A stretch of DNA of 64,000 bases from Zeimonas sp050187175 (GCA_050187175.1 JBFWXS010000023.1:1-64000); one strand, 5' to 3'; shown: positions 1 through 8,970, counted from the stretch's first letter. The notes: generated from the sequence alone by a model not told the origin. Made by a program: numbers and translations.

Positions 1-155
1 TCGATCGCCTCGTAGCTGCCGCGCGAGGCTCCGGCTGGCGCGATCCCGCGCCCCACCGCTCCGCCTTGCAGATGGACCTCCGCCTCCACCGTCGGTCGGC
101 CGCGTGAATCCCAGATGCGGCGGCCCAGAACCCGGGCAATGGTGGTCGTGCTCAT
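1..155 (-). CDS. Enolase-like protein, N-terminal part (runs off the left edge)
   Basis: The first 51 codons of an enolase-superfamily protein are visible, read leftwards from ATG at 155. The N-terminal enolase signatures are clear: ARVLGRRIWDSRGRPTVE matches the usual GREILDSRGNPTVE block, and the catalytic-lid loop follows as PAGASRGSYEA where glycolytic enolases have PSGASTG.EA. The lid Ser that binds Mg2+ is kept, but the residue after it is Arg instead of Thr and the first Ser is Ala, so this is probably a paralogue rather than the glycolytic enzyme. The start ATG overlaps the TGA of the upstream kinase (ATGA), so the two are translationally coupled. The catalytic Glu/Lys residues lie outside the window, so activity cannot be judged. 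Confidence 0.85.
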   Translation of the reverse strand, partial: MSTTTIARVLGRRIWDSRGRPTVEAEVHLQGGAVGRGIAPAGASRGSYEAI

Positions 156-1171
156 TGGATATGCCTGTTCCAGTTGTCGCGCAGCGCGGCGATCGAATCG
201 CCGGGCCTGTCCAATCCTTCGATCGCAAACCGGCGCACGAGCTCGCGGCGTGCTTCGTCGACGAGGTACTCCACCGGCGACTTGCCGTCGACGCGTGCCA
301 GCAGCAGCGCCGGCAGCAGCGTGCTCGCGCGCTGCTCGATCGTCGCCCGCGGCTCCCATTGCACGCCGGCGAAGTACACATCGCTGAAAGCCTCGTAGCA
401 GGCCAGATACGCGGCCTTGGTTTGCGGCCGCCAAACGCACTTGAGCAGCAGATGGTTCAGGCAGAACGCGACGTCGAAGGCCGGGTCGCCGTACGTCGCG
501 CATTCGGCGTCGACGAGGATGGGCCCATGCGGGCCGACCAGAATGTTCTTAGGACTGACGTCGCCGTGGATCAGCGCCAGCCGCGTCGAATCAGTACGGC
601 GGATAAGCGCGCCCAGCACGCGCGCCTGAGCCGGGTGCGCCAGCGCCGCCGCGGCGAAGTACGGCTCCAGCCGCAGCGCGGCGAAGTTCAGATGATTGGG
701 AAACGCGGCCGCCACTTCCGGTCGGCCGGCCGTGGCCGCGTGGATCGCGACCAGCGCGGAGGCGACGGCGCGGGCCGTCGACGCATCGGCCTGACCGGCA
801 AGCAGCTGCGACTTCCATACCGGGTAATCGGCGGGATCCAGAAAGTCCATCGCGAAGGCACGCGTGACGCGGTCCTGCCCGATAGGACGCGGCACCGAGC
901 CGGGCACGATGGCCGCCGCGGTCCGCAGCCACGCGGCCTCGGCGTCGCTGCGTTCGATCGGCGCGCTCCAGTCGCTGGCCACTTTCAGCTTTGGCAGCGC
1001 GCGCTTGACGCACACGCTGCGGCCGCCCAGGTCGGCCCGTACGATCAGCGACGAGACGCCGCCGGCCAGCGGCGTGAACCGAGGCAGCTCGCCGGGCCGG
1101 GCCCAGCCGATCCGCACCAGCGCGCCCGTCAGTTCAGTCGCTTCGTCGGCGGTCAGGGCCGCGGCGTCCAT
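152..1171 (-). CDS. APH/choline-kinase-fold small-molecule phosphotransferase
   Basis: This 339-residue protein has the aminoglycoside-phosphotransferase fold. The Brenner motif LIHGDVSPKNIL (catalytic Asp, metal Asn) sits about two thirds along, followed by the metal-binding stretch LVDAECATYGDPAFD. It has no signal peptide and is cytosolic. The substrate is unknown; this family phosphorylates hydroxyls of many small molecules and an antibiotic target is unlikely in this context. ATG at 1171 is preferred; an in-frame TTG at 1174 lies nearer the GGAG upstream. Its stop overlaps the start of the enolase-like gene, suggesting that the kinase product feeds the enolase-like enzyme. Its promoter region carries the shared palindrome at 1244-1259. 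Confidence 0.85.
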   Translation of the reverse strand: MDAAALTADEATELTGALVRIGWARPGELPRFTPLAGGVSSLIVRADLGGRSVCVKRALPKLKVASDWSAPIERSDAEAAWLRTAAAIVPGSVPRPIGQDRVTRAFAMDFLDPADYPVWKSQLLAGQADASTARAVASALVAIHAATAGRPEVAAAFPNHLNFAALRLEPYFAAAALAHPAQARVLGALIRRTDSTRLALIHGDVSPKNILVGPHGPILVDAECATYGDPAFDVAFCLNHLLLKCVWRPQTKAAYLACYEAFSDVYFAGVQWEPRATIEQRASTLLPALLLARVDGKSPVEYLVDEARRELVRRFAIEGLDRPGDSIAALRDNWNRHIQ

Positions 1172-1243
1172 CAAGACCGTATCTCCGGCAAACGGCCGGC
1201 ATGCCGTGCGACGGCACGGCCCGGCGATCTGATTTTGATTTTA

Positions 1244-1259
1244 ATGCACACGTGTGCAT
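1244..1259. promoter_or_regulatory. 16-bp palindromic operator, copy 1
   Basis: The perfect palindrome ATGCACACGTGTGCAT lies between the divergent kinase (start 1171) and CMD-family gene (start 1315). An identical 16-mer recurs at 9954-9969 before the opposite end of the same gene block. Identity over 16 bp at two divergent promoter regions strongly suggests a binding site for a dimeric regulator. The regulator gene is not recognised in the window. Confidence 0.75.
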
Positions 1260-1314
1260 AATGCGGGCATTCTAGACTGCCCGCTGCGTGATCGTCAAAC
1301 CGCCGGGAGGCCTC

Positions 1315-1866
1315 TTGACCCGACTGCCGTACCTCGAAACATCCGACCTGGCAGCGCAGGACCAGGATGTCCTGCAGCGCCCGTTCCGCCTGTGGCGCAC
1401 GCTGGCCAATGCGCCCGCCGCCAGCCGGCAGTTCCAGGCAATGGTCGGACACCTGTGGCAGCACAGCGGCCTGCCGCGGCGACAGGTCGAACTAGCCATC
1501 CTGCAGGTGGGCTATGTCACGCGCGCCGAATACGAGTGGGTGCACCACATCCGGCTCGGCCTGCAGAACGGACTGGAGCCGCGCGACATCGCCGCCATCG
1601 GCGAAGAGACCGCGGGCCGCGCCACGCATCTGCCGGAGGCCGACCGGCTGATCCTGCGCGCCGCGCGCGAAATGACACCCGACGGCGAACTCGGCGATGC
1701 CACCTTCGACGCGCTGCGCACGCACTTCGACCATGAGCTGCTGCTGAACCTGCTGATGACGATCTCGTTCTACAACGGCGTCTCGATCCTGCTGAAGTCC
1801 TTGCAGATCGAAGCGGAGGACGAGTACCGCTCTATCCTGGCGCAGTACCCGTTTCCCTCCCACTGA
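1315..1866 (+). CDS. Carboxymuconolactone decarboxylase (AhpD-like) family protein
   Basis: The product is a 183-residue cytosolic all-alpha protein of the CMD/AhpD family. It starts with the typical TRLPYLETSDLAAQDQDVL lead and carries the helical core (QVELAILQVGYVTRAEYEWVHHIRLG) in the middle. The AhpD Cys-x-x-Cys pair is absent: the corresponding segment reads YVTRAEYEW, so a peroxidase role is unlikely and a catabolic decarboxylase or isomerase-like role is more plausible. TTG at 1315 is chosen because GGGAGG at 1305-1310 precedes it and homologues begin here; GTG at 1288 has no ribosome-binding site. It is cotranscribed with the acyl-CoA ligase 9 bp downstream. Confidence 0.85.
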   Translation: MTRLPYLETSDLAAQDQDVLQRPFRLWRTLANAPAASRQFQAMVGHLWQHSGLPRRQVELAILQVGYVTRAEYEWVHHIRLGLQNGLEPRDIAAIGEETAGRATHLPEADRLILRAAREMTPDGELGDATFDALRTHFDHELLLNLLMTISFYNGVSILLKSLQIEAEDEYRSILAQYPFPSH

Positions 1867-1875
1867 GGAGCAAGC

Positions 1876-3441
1876 ATGCACGGCACTCCGTCGCCTTCCG
1901 AAGGCGTCACCCTCGGCCATCTGGTGCGTGAGGCGCTGCGCGGACGCGATGCGCAGATCGCGTTCGTCCAGGGGCAGCGGCGCTGGACGTATCGCGAGGT
2001 CTCGCGCCACGTCTACACGCTGGCGCGCACGCTGCAGGCGCGCGGCCTGCGCGCCGGCGACGGCCTGGCACTGCTGCTGCAGAACCGCCCAGAATCGTTC
2101 TTCGTGCAGGCCGCGGCCTGGATCATCGGCGCGCGCGTCACGGCACTGAACGCGCTTGCCGGTCCGCAGGACCTGCGCCACGTGCTGGTCGACGCTGAGA
2201 TCCGGCTGCTGGTCCATGACGAGGCGCTGGCCGAGCGCGCGGGCGCCGCGGGCGAAGCCGCCGGCTGCGAAATGATCGCCGCGCTGGGCAGCGGTTCCGC
2301 CGACGACCTGATGACGGCGGCGGCTGCGCAGGCCGATGCGCCCTTCATTACGCCTGGCTCGGAAGCGGACATCGCGCGCATCGCATACACCGGCGGCACC
2401 ACCGGGCAGCCCAAGGGCGTGATCCTGCCGCATCGCGTCATGGTGCAGCAGCTAATGATGATGCTGGGCGCCTATCAATGGCCCGGCGAAGTGCGCATCC
2501 TGCTGTCGACGCCGCTCAGCCATGCGGCCGGCTCGCTGGTGCTGCCCACGCTGATCCGCGGCGGCACTGTTCATCTGCTGAACGGCTTCGATCCCGACGA
2601 GTTCGTGCTGACGGTGCGCCGCGAGCGCATCACCACCACCTGGCTGGTGCCGACGATGATAGGCGCACTGCTGCAAAGACCGCAGTGCGCGCCCGGCGAG
2701 ATGCCCAGCCTCAGTACTGCCATCTACGGCGCCGCGCCCATCGCGCCGGCGCGGCTGGCCGAAGCGCTGCAGCGCATCGGCCCGGTGTTCATGCAGCATT
2801 TCGGCCAGACCGAGGCGCCGAACACGATCTGCCTGATGCGCAAGGAGGAGCATGATCCGGCCGCGCACCCCGAACGGCTGGCCTCCTGCGGCCGGCCGAT
2901 GACCGGCATCCAGATCGCGCTGCTCGACGCCGACGGCCGCGAAGTCGCCGATGGCGCCGACGGCGAGCTCTGCGTGCGCGGCCGCCTCGTCATGGACGGC
3001 TACTGGAAGCGCCCCGACGAAACCGCGCGAGCATTCGCGCACGGCTGGCTGCACACCGGCGACGTCGCGCGCCGCGACGCCGACGGCTTCGTCTATATCG
3101 TCGACCGGATCAAGGACATGATCATCACGGGCGGCTTCAACGTCTTCCCGCGCGAAGTGGAAGACGCGCTGGCCACCCATCCCGCCGTCGCCGCCTGCGC
3201 CGTGGTCGGCGTGCCCGACGAGGTCTGGGGGGAGGCGGTCAAGGCCTTCGTCGTGCTGCGCGCCGGGCAGCAGGCCGCGGCCGAAGCGCTGGCCGACCAC
3301 GTGCGCCGGCTCAAGGGCTCGGTGCAGGCGCCGAAGTCGGTCGAGTTCGTCGCCGCCCTGCCGAGCACACCGGTCGGCAAGGTCGACCGCAAGGCGCTGA
3401 AGCAGCCCTACTGGGCCGGCCGCGCCGACGGCCTGCGCTGA
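1876..3441 (+). CDS. AMP-dependent acyl-CoA synthetase/ligase
   Basis: A 521-residue member of the ANL superfamily, expected to activate a carboxylic acid to its CoA thioester via an acyl-adenylate. The P-loop-like motif YTGGTTGQPKGV lies near residue 175, the A5 region YGAAPIAPARL near residue 285, the TGD motif (HTGDVARRDADG) near residue 400, and the C-terminal catalytic Lys in TPVGKVDRKALK. The start ATG has AGGAG 5 bp upstream. The substrate is unknown; its neighbours suggest an acid imported by the LIV-type transporter encoded opposite. The last 34 bp overlap the 3' end of the convergent livM-like gene. Confidence 0.92.
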   Translation: MHGTPSPSEGVTLGHLVREALRGRDAQIAFVQGQRRWTYREVSRHVYTLARTLQARGLRAGDGLALLLQNRPESFFVQAAAWIIGARVTALNALAGPQDLRHVLVDAEIRLLVHDEALAERAGAAGEAAGCEMIAALGSGSADDLMTAAAAQADAPFITPGSEADIARIAYTGGTTGQPKGVILPHRVMVQQLMMMLGAYQWPGEVRILLSTPLSHAAGSLVLPTLIRGGTVHLLNGFDPDEFVLTVRRERITTTWLVPTMIGALLQRPQCAPGEMPSLSTAIYGAAPIAPARLAEALQRIGPVFMQHFGQTEAPNTICLMRKEEHDPAAHPERLASCGRPMTGIQIALLDADGREVADGADGELCVRGRLVMDGYWKRPDETARAFAHGWLHTGDVARRDADGFVYIVDRIKDMIITGGFNVFPREVEDALATHPAVAACAVVGVPDEVWGEAVKAFVVLRAGQQAAAEALADHVRRLKGSVQAPKSVEFVAALPSTPVGKVDRKALKQPYWAGRADGLR

Positions 3442-4397
3442 CGCCTGACCAGCCAGTTGCGCAGCTCGCCGACGATGCCGTCGCGGAAGGCCAGCACGCA
3501 GACGATGAACACCACGCCCTGCATCACCGTCACCCACGAGCCGAACTGCGTCAGGTAGTTGAACATCGCAAGGATCACGAAGGCGCCTACGATGGGCCCG
3601 AGCAGCGTCGCGGTGCCGCCCAGGATGGTCATCAGCACCACTTCGCCCGAAACCGCCCAGTGGATGCCGGTCAGCGATGCGATCTGGAACACCAGCGTCT
3701 GCGTGGCCCCCGCCAGCCCCGACAGGCCGGCCGACAGCACGAAGGCCATGAACTTGTACCGGCTCGTCTTGTAGCCCAGCGAGATGGCGCGCGGCTCGTT
3801 CTGCCGGATGCCTTTGAGCACCCAGCCGAACGGCGAGTGCACCGCGCGATGAATGATGGCCATGCCGATGCAGAAGATCCCCAGCACCAGGAAGTACAGG
3901 TTCATCTGCTGATCCAGATCGATGAAGCCGAACAGCTTGCCGCGCGGCACCGACTGGATGCCGTCCTCGCCGCCCGACAGCGGCGTCTGCAGCGCGTAGA
4001 AGTACAGCATCTGCGCCAGCGCCAGCGTCACCATCGAGAACGCGATACCGTGCCGCTTGGTCGCCACCGCGCCGAAGATCGCGCCCATCAGCGTGGCGGC
4101 GGCCGTGCCGGCCAGGATTCCCAGCTCGGGCGGCAGGCCGTAGTTCTTCATCAGGTAGGCCGTCACGTAGGCCGCGCCGCCGAAATATGCGGCATGGCCG
4201 AACGACAGCAGCCCCACGTAGCCGAGCAGCAGATTGAAGGCGCTGGCGAACAGCGCCCAGCACAGCGCGTTCATCAGGAACACCGGATAGACGACGAACG
4301 GCGCGATGATCCCGATGATCACTGCCGCCGCCAGCAGGAAGCGGCCGTCGCGATAGAAGGCCGGCGGCGCGGCCAGAACGCTCGCGTTCATTGTCAT
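3408..4397 (-). CDS. Branched-chain amino-acid-type ABC transporter permease (LivM family)
   Basis: A 329-residue inner-membrane permease with about eight to ten hydrophobic segments and the LivM signature block NLLLGYVGLLSFGHAAYFGGAAY near residue 60. The EAA-like cytoplasmic loop is seen around LKGIRQNEPRAISLGY, the coupling contact with the ATPases. ATG at 4397 overlaps the livH stop (ATGA); ATG at 4391 is an alternative. It is the last gene of the leftward operon. In such catabolic operons LIV-type systems often carry aromatic or amide compounds rather than Leu/Ile/Val. Confidence 0.92.
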   Translation of the reverse strand: MTMNASVLAAPPAFYRDGRFLLAAAVIIGIIAPFVVYPVFLMNALCWALFASAFNLLLGYVGLLSFGHAAYFGGAAYVTAYLMKNYGLPPELGILAGTAAATLMGAIFGAVATKRHGIAFSMVTLALAQMLYFYALQTPLSGGEDGIQSVPRGKLFGFIDLDQQMNLYFLVLGIFCIGMAIIHRAVHSPFGWVLKGIRQNEPRAISLGYKTSRYKFMAFVLSAGLSGLAGATQTLVFQIASLTGIHWAVSGEVVLMTILGGTATLLGPIVGAFVILAMFNYLTQFGSWVTVMQGVVFIVCVLAFRDGIVGELRNWLVRRQRRPSARPAQ

Positions 4398-5278
4398 TCC
4401 CCTTTGCCGAACAGGCCGGCCGGCTTGAACAGCAGTACGATGGACATCGCCACGAAAATCGCCAGGCTCGACGCTTCCGGATAGAACACCTTCGTCAGGC
4501 CCTCGACCACGCCGAGCAGAAAGCCGCTCACCACGGCGCCCATGATCGACCCCATGCCGCCGATCACCACCACGGCGAACACGACGATGACGATGTTCGA
4601 GCCCATCATCACGTTGACGTGCGTGATCGGCGCGGCCATGACGCCGCCCAGCGCCGCCAGCCCCGCCCCCAGCCCGTAGGTCAGCGTGATCATGCGCGGC
4701 ACGTTGACGCCGAAGGCGCGCACCAGCGTCACGTTCTCGGTCGCGGCTCGCAGGTAGGAGCCCAGCCGCGTCCGTTCCACGACGTACCAGATGCCCAGGC
4801 ATGCGACGATGGACGCCACCACCACCCAGGCGCGGTAGTTCGGCAGGAACATGAAGCCGAGGTTGGTCCCGCCCTGCAGCGAACTGGGCGCCGAGTATGG
4901 AAAGCCCGTCACACCGTAGGCCTCGCGGAACAGCCCTTCCACCACCAGCGCGATGCCGAAGGTCAGCAGCAAACCGTAGATCGGATCGAGCTTGTAGCTG
5001 CGCCGCAGGATCAGCACCTCGGTGAGCATGCCTAGCGCCGCCACGACCAGCGGCGCGATCAGCAGGGCCAGCCAGTAGTTCATGCCGAAGTAGGTGAACA
5101 TGAACCAGGTCAGGAACGCGCCCAGCATGTACAGCACGCCGTGAGCGAAGTTCACGATGTGCAGCATGCCGAAGATCACCGCCAGCCCCAGGCTGAGCAG
5201 CGCGTAGAACGCGCCGTTGACCACGCCGACCAGCAATTGCGCAAACAGTGCCTGGGATGGCACACCGAAGATTGTCAT
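4394..5278 (-). CDS. Branched-chain amino-acid-type ABC transporter permease (LivH family)
   Basis: A 294-residue inner-membrane permease with the LivH N-terminal block (LLVGVVNGAFYALLSLGLAV) and the following GMLHIVNFAHG motif. It pairs with the LivM-like permease, whose start it overlaps. GGAG lies upstream of the ATG at 5278. The upstream 55-bp interval to the livF stop is mostly three 15-bp tandem repeats, so coupling with livF is looser than between other members of the operon. Confidence 0.92.
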   Translation of the reverse strand: MTIFGVPSQALFAQLLVGVVNGAFYALLSLGLAVIFGMLHIVNFAHGVLYMLGAFLTWFMFTYFGMNYWLALLIAPLVVAALGMLTEVLILRRSYKLDPIYGLLLTFGIALVVEGLFREAYGVTGFPYSAPSSLQGGTNLGFMFLPNYRAWVVVASIVACLGIWYVVERTRLGSYLRAATENVTLVRAFGVNVPRMITLTYGLGAGLAALGGVMAAPITHVNVMMGSNIVIVVFAVVVIGGMGSIMGAVVSGFLLGVVEGLTKVFYPEASSLAIFVAMSIVLLFKPAGLFGKGE

Positions 5279-5302
5279 GGGTTCTCCGTCCGGCTGAAGA
5301 GG

Positions 5303-5347
5303 TTCAGGCGCCGATATTTCAGGCGCCGATATTTCAGACGCCGATAT
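5303..5347. repeat. 3 x 15-bp tandem repeat spanning the livF stop codon
   Basis: Units at 5303-5317, 5318-5332 and 5333-5347. Two are identical (TTCAGGCGCCGATAT) and the third differs by one base. Read on the minus strand, the unit is the last codons of the livF-like gene including its TGA, so the gene end has been copied twice downstream. Confidence 0.95.
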
Positions 5348-6062
5348 AGCTGTTGAGCCGTTCTATGGTCGCGGTATCCGCCATCTGGCTGCGCATGATC
5401 TCGTCGACGATGCGGCCGTTCTCCACGACGTAGTGGCGTTCGGCCAGCGAGCTGGCGAAGCGGAAGTTCTGCTCGACCAGCAGGATGGTGAAGCCCCGTT
5501 CCTTCAGCCCCCGGATCACCTTGCCGATCTGCTGCACGATGACCGGCGCCAGCCCCTCAGTGGGTTCGTCGAGCAGCAGCAGCCGCGAGCCCGTGCGCAG
5601 GATGCGCGCGATCGCAAGCATCTGCTGCTCGCCGCCCGACAGCTTGGTCCCCGGGCTGCGCTTGCGCTCCGCCAGATTGGGAAACAGCTCGTAGATCTGC
5701 TCGACCGTCATGCCGCCGGCACGCAGCGTAGGCGGCAGCATCAGGTTCTCGGCGACGTTGAGCGTCGCGAAGATGCCGCGCTCCTCCGGGCAGTAGCCGA
5801 TGCCGTGCCGGGCGATCTGCTCGGGCTTGAGACCGATCAGCTCGGCGCCGTCCATGCGGATCGAGCCGCTGCGCCGCTCTATCACGCCCATGATGGAACG
5901 CAGAATGGTCGTCTTGCCGGCGCCGTTGCGTCCGAGCAGCGTGACCAGCTCGCCGGCGTTCACGTGCAGGTTCACGCCGTGCAGCGCCTGCGAATCGCCG
6001 TACCAGGCGCGCAGATCGCGAACGGACAGCAGTTCGCCGGAAGTCCGTTGAGCCTCAGTCAT
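5334..6062 (-). CDS. ABC transporter ATP-binding protein (LivF family)
   Basis: A 242-residue ATPase. Walker A is GRNGAGKTT near residue 40, the signature is LSGGEQQMLAIAR and Walker B is LLLLDEPTEGLAP; the EGLAP stretch after Walker B is diagnostic of LivF. ATG at 6062 overlaps the livG stop by 8 bp, and the frame upstream of it is inside livG. It forms an asymmetric ATPase pair with the LivG-like subunit. Confidence 0.93.
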   Translation of the reverse strand: MTEAQRTSGELLSVRDLRAWYGDSQALHGVNLHVNAGELVTLLGRNGAGKTTILRSIMGVIERRSGSIRMDGAELIGLKPEQIARHGIGYCPEERGIFATLNVAENLMLPPTLRAGGMTVEQIYELFPNLAERKRSPGTKLSGGEQQMLAIARILRTGSRLLLLDEPTEGLAPVIVQQIGKVIRGLKERGFTILLVEQNFRFASSLAERHYVVENGRIVDEIMRSQMADTATIERLNSYIGV

Positions 6063-6846
6063 GGCCGGTCCCGATGTAGGCTTCGCGAACCTTAGGATCG
6101 CTGGAAACGGTGGCGTAGTCGCCTTCGGCCAGGATGGCGCCGCGCGCAAGCACCGTGATGGTGTCGGCCAGACGCGCGACCACCGACAGATTGTGTTCCA
6201 CCATGATCACCGTGCGGCTGGCCGCCACGCGGCGGATCAACTCGGTGAACTTGTCGATGTCCTCGTGCGCGAGCCCCGACATGGGCTCGTCCAGCAGCAT
6301 CAGCTCGGGCTCGAGCGCCAACGTCGTCGCCAGCTCGAGGGCACGCTTGCGGCCGTACGGCATGTCGCCGGCGCGCGTATCGGCGAAGGCGGCCAGGCCG
6401 ACAGACGCGAGCAGCTCGTCGGCGCGACCTTCGAGCACCTGCAGCGTGCGCTCGGAACGCCAGAAGCGCATCGACATCCCCGTCGGCCGCTGCAGCGCCA
6501 GCCGAACGTTTTCGCGCACCGTCATGTCCGAGAAGATCGCGGAGATCTGGAACGAGCGGACCACGCCCATCAGCGAGATGTCCGCCGGCGTGCGATCCGT
6601 GATGTCGATGCCGTTGAACAGGATCCTGCCCGCCGTAGGAGTCAGAAACTTCGTCAACAGGTTGAACACCGTCGTCTTGCCCGCCCCGTTCGGACCGATC
6701 AGCGCGTGGATCGTGTGGCGCCGGACCGAAAGATCCAGCCCATCGACCGCGGTGAAAGGCCCGAAGCGCTTGGTCAGCCCCTGCGTCCGGAGGATGATCG
6801 GATCGCTGCGCTCAGCGCGGGCGACGGCAGCCGTCGCCAGCGTCAC
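6055..6846 (-). CDS. ABC transporter ATP-binding protein (LivG family)
   Basis: A 263-residue ATPase with Walker A GPNGAGKTTVFN, the LivG-typical FNLLTKFLTPTAG segment, and Walker B ELMLLDEPMSGL. The signature region is degenerate: MPYGRKRALELA stands where LSGGQ-like sequence is expected, as is common in LivG proteins of this type. GTG at 6846 overlaps the stop of the binding-protein gene (GTGA) and is chosen; ATG at 6867 is an alternative that would lie deeper inside that gene. Confidence 0.92.
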   Translation of the reverse strand: MTLATAAVARAERSDPIILRTQGLTKRFGPFTAVDGLDLSVRRHTIHALIGPNGAGKTTVFNLLTKFLTPTAGRILFNGIDITDRTPADISLMGVVRSFQISAIFSDMTVRENVRLALQRPTGMSMRFWRSERTLQVLEGRADELLASVGLAAFADTRAGDMPYGRKRALELATTLALEPELMLLDEPMSGLAHEDIDKFTELIRRVAASRTVIMVEHNLSVVARLADTITVLARGAILAEGDYATVSSDPKVREAYIGTGHD

Positions 6847-8057
6847 TTCTTGGCCACCAGCGGGCATTCGCTGTCGGACAGCGGCTTGAACGCTTCCGAA
6901 CCGGGAATGGTCCGGACCAGTTTGTAGTAGTCGTACGGGTACTTGGACTCCGACGGCGCCTTCACCTGCATCAGATACATGTCGCGCGCCACCTGGCCGT
7001 CGGCACGAATCGTCGCATTGTTCGTCATGAAATCCTTCACCGGCATCTTGCGCATCTCGCGCGCCACGGCCTGCGCCTCATCGGTGCCGGCGGCCTTGAC
7101 CCCTTTCAGGTAGTGCAGCACGGCGCTGTACACACCCGCCTGCGGCTCGCTGGGGAACTGGCCCTTGAAGCGCTCGCGGAAGCGCTTAGTCCACGCGCGC
7201 GACTCCTCGTTGAGGTCCCAGTAGAACGACACCGTGTTCAGCATGCCTTGCAGATCCTGCAGCCCCATCGCATGGACCTGCGGAATGAAGGTGAGCAGCC
7301 CCACGATCTTCTGCTTGCCGCCGGTCACGCCGTATTCCTTGGCGGCCTTCATGGTGTTGATGAAGTCGCTAGAAGTATTGGCCAGCGCGATGATGTCGGC
7401 CTTGGAAGCCTGCGCCTGCAGGATCAGCGACGAGAAGTCTCCCGGGTTGACCGGATGCTTCACCAGCCCGATCACCTTGCCGCCCTTGGCTTTGACGATG
7501 TCGGACGCCTCTTCGACCGTCTTCAGCATGCCGGAGCTGTCGACGGAGATGAAGAACCATGAACCGGGATTGCCCGGTATCGCATTGACCACGCCATTGG
7601 CGTATGAGTACGTGCTCCAGGTCCAGGTGAAGCTGATGTCCTTGCAGTTCTTGCCGGTCAGGTCGGTCGAACCCGCGCCCGAGATCAGCGTCATCCGGTT
7701 GTTCGCCTTGGCGATGTTCTGGATGCCCAGCGCCACCGACGAGAACGGCACGTCCACGAGCACGTCGACTTGCTCGTTCTGAATCCAGCGCGTGGCGATG
7801 GTCGACGCGATGTCGGGCTTGTTCTGATGGTCCGCGAAGACCACCTGGATAGGCTTGCCCAGCACCGTACCGCCGAAGTCCTCGACCGCCATGCGCGCCG
7901 CGATGACCGAGCCCTGCCCGCTCATGTTGCTGCTGGTACCGGACTGGTCGTTGAGAATGCCGATCTTGAGAATGCCGTCGGACAGTTGCGCCAGCGCGGC
8001 CGAGCAGCCGAACGCCGCGATCGCCGCGGCGGCCGCGGCTGATTTCCTGAAGCTCAT
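6843..8057 (-). CDS. LIV-type ABC transporter periplasmic substrate-binding protein
   Basis: A 404-residue protein of the Peripla_BP_6 family. A Sec signal peptide ends near residue 23 (AALAQ) and is followed by the usual DGILKIGILNDQSG opening. It binds the substrate in the periplasm and delivers it to the LivHM-like permeases encoded downstream. AGGAGA precedes the ATG at 8057. It is divergent from true leucine-binding proteins in sequence and context, and resembles the aromatic/amide-binding branch of the family; the ligand cannot be read from the sequence. Confidence 0.9.
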   Translation of the reverse strand: MSFRKSAAAAAAIAAFGCSAALAQLSDGILKIGILNDQSGTSSNMSGQGSVIAARMAVEDFGGTVLGKPIQVVFADHQNKPDIASTIATRWIQNEQVDVLVDVPFSSVALGIQNIAKANNRMTLISGAGSTDLTGKNCKDISFTWTWSTYSYANGVVNAIPGNPGSWFFISVDSSGMLKTVEEASDIVKAKGGKVIGLVKHPVNPGDFSSLILQAQASKADIIALANTSSDFINTMKAAKEYGVTGGKQKIVGLLTFIPQVHAMGLQDLQGMLNTVSFYWDLNEESRAWTKRFRERFKGQFPSEPQAGVYSAVLHYLKGVKAAGTDEAQAVAREMRKMPVKDFMTNNATIRADGQVARDMYLMQVKAPSESKYPYDYYKLVRTIPGSEAFKPLSDSECPLVAKK

Positions 8058-8120
8058 GCGTGTCTCCTGTCTGGGATAGGTATCAGGTCGTGGACGGTAT
8101 GCGATGCCGTCGGTGGAAAG

Positions 8121-8939
8121 TCACGATCGGTGGCGCAACCACTGCGCCACCTCGCCGCAAGGCGCGACCCACAGGTCGCGCTGCGACTGCAGCGTGCTGA
8201 TCAGGCCGCGCAGCGCCTGGGACATGTCCTTGCTGGGGCCGAAGAAGAACGGATGGAAGATGATCGACACGTGCCGCCCTTGCAAGGCCAGCTGCACCGC
8301 CTCGTCGATCACCGCCTCCCAGTGCTCGAAGCTGACAGGCTCCGCCGGATCGCCGAAGGCAGTGCGCAGCGCGCCCAGCCGCGGATCCAGCATGTAGGCG
8401 TCCACGTGATGCCACGCGAACGGCAGCGTCGCCAGTCCTTCCGGCGTCACCCCGGTGTCGCCTGCCGCGCCCAGCGGCGAGCAGTAGCTCAGGCCGCAGT
8501 CGAGAAGTTCCTGCACCGAGCCTTCGGGCATCACGCCGCCCGGCGGCCTGAACCCGCGCGGCACGATGTCCAGCGTCTCCCAGGCCTGCATGCTCCGGCG
8601 CAGGATGTCCTGGCGCTGAGCCGCATCCTGCCGCCCCCAGTTCTCGTGGCGCCACGCGTGCATAGCGATCTCATGGCCGGCGTCCCGGATCGACTTGATC
8701 TGTTCCGGATACAGCGCCACGTTCGACGCCTCGATGAAATAGGTCACCGGCAGCGACTGCACCGTCTGCAGCAGCGTGGGCAGATACTCGGCGGTGAAGT
8801 GCTTTCCCAGTGGCGCGTTCTCCGGGAAGAAACCCAGTTCGATGTCGGCCGCCTCGCCGAAGTTGTCGAAGGTCAGGCTGAAGGCGCCGCGCTTGCCGTC
8901 AGGGCCCCAGCCCTCACGAATTGCAGTGTCCGTCGTCAT
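8121..8939 (-). CDS. Polysaccharide-deacetylase-fold hydrolase (PuuE/amidase-like)
   Basis: A 272-residue cytosolic protein with the NodB-homology fold. Motif 1 is FSLTFDNFGEA (the second Asp of the usual TFDD is Asn). Motif 2 is GHEIAMHAWRHENW, supplying the metal His pair, and RPPGG is motif 3. There is no signal peptide, so it does not act on cell-wall glycan; relatives such as PuuE allantoinase hydrolyse cyclic amides. ATG at 8939 follows a strong AGGAGG, with a TTG two codons earlier. It lies in the same leftward operon as the transporter, so it probably processes the imported compound. Confidence 0.85.
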   Translation of the reverse strand: MTTDTAIREGWGPDGKRGAFSLTFDNFGEAADIELGFFPENAPLGKHFTAEYLPTLLQTVQSLPVTYFIEASNVALYPEQIKSIRDAGHEIAMHAWRHENWGRQDAAQRQDILRRSMQAWETLDIVPRGFRPPGGVMPEGSVQELLDCGLSYCSPLGAAGDTGVTPEGLATLPFAWHHVDAYMLDPRLGALRTAFGDPAEPVSFEHWEAVIDEAVQLALQGRHVSIIFHPFFFGPSKDMSQALRGLISTLQSQRDLWVAPCGEVAQWLRHRS

Positions 8940-8970
8940 CGTCAAGTCTCCTCCTCGCTGGGCGTGTCCT

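Noticed and set aside
3408..3441. Overlap of the acyl-CoA ligase and livM-like 3' ends as an error
   Set aside because: Both C-termini read sensibly to their stops; a 34-bp convergent overlap is acceptable in such compact DNA.
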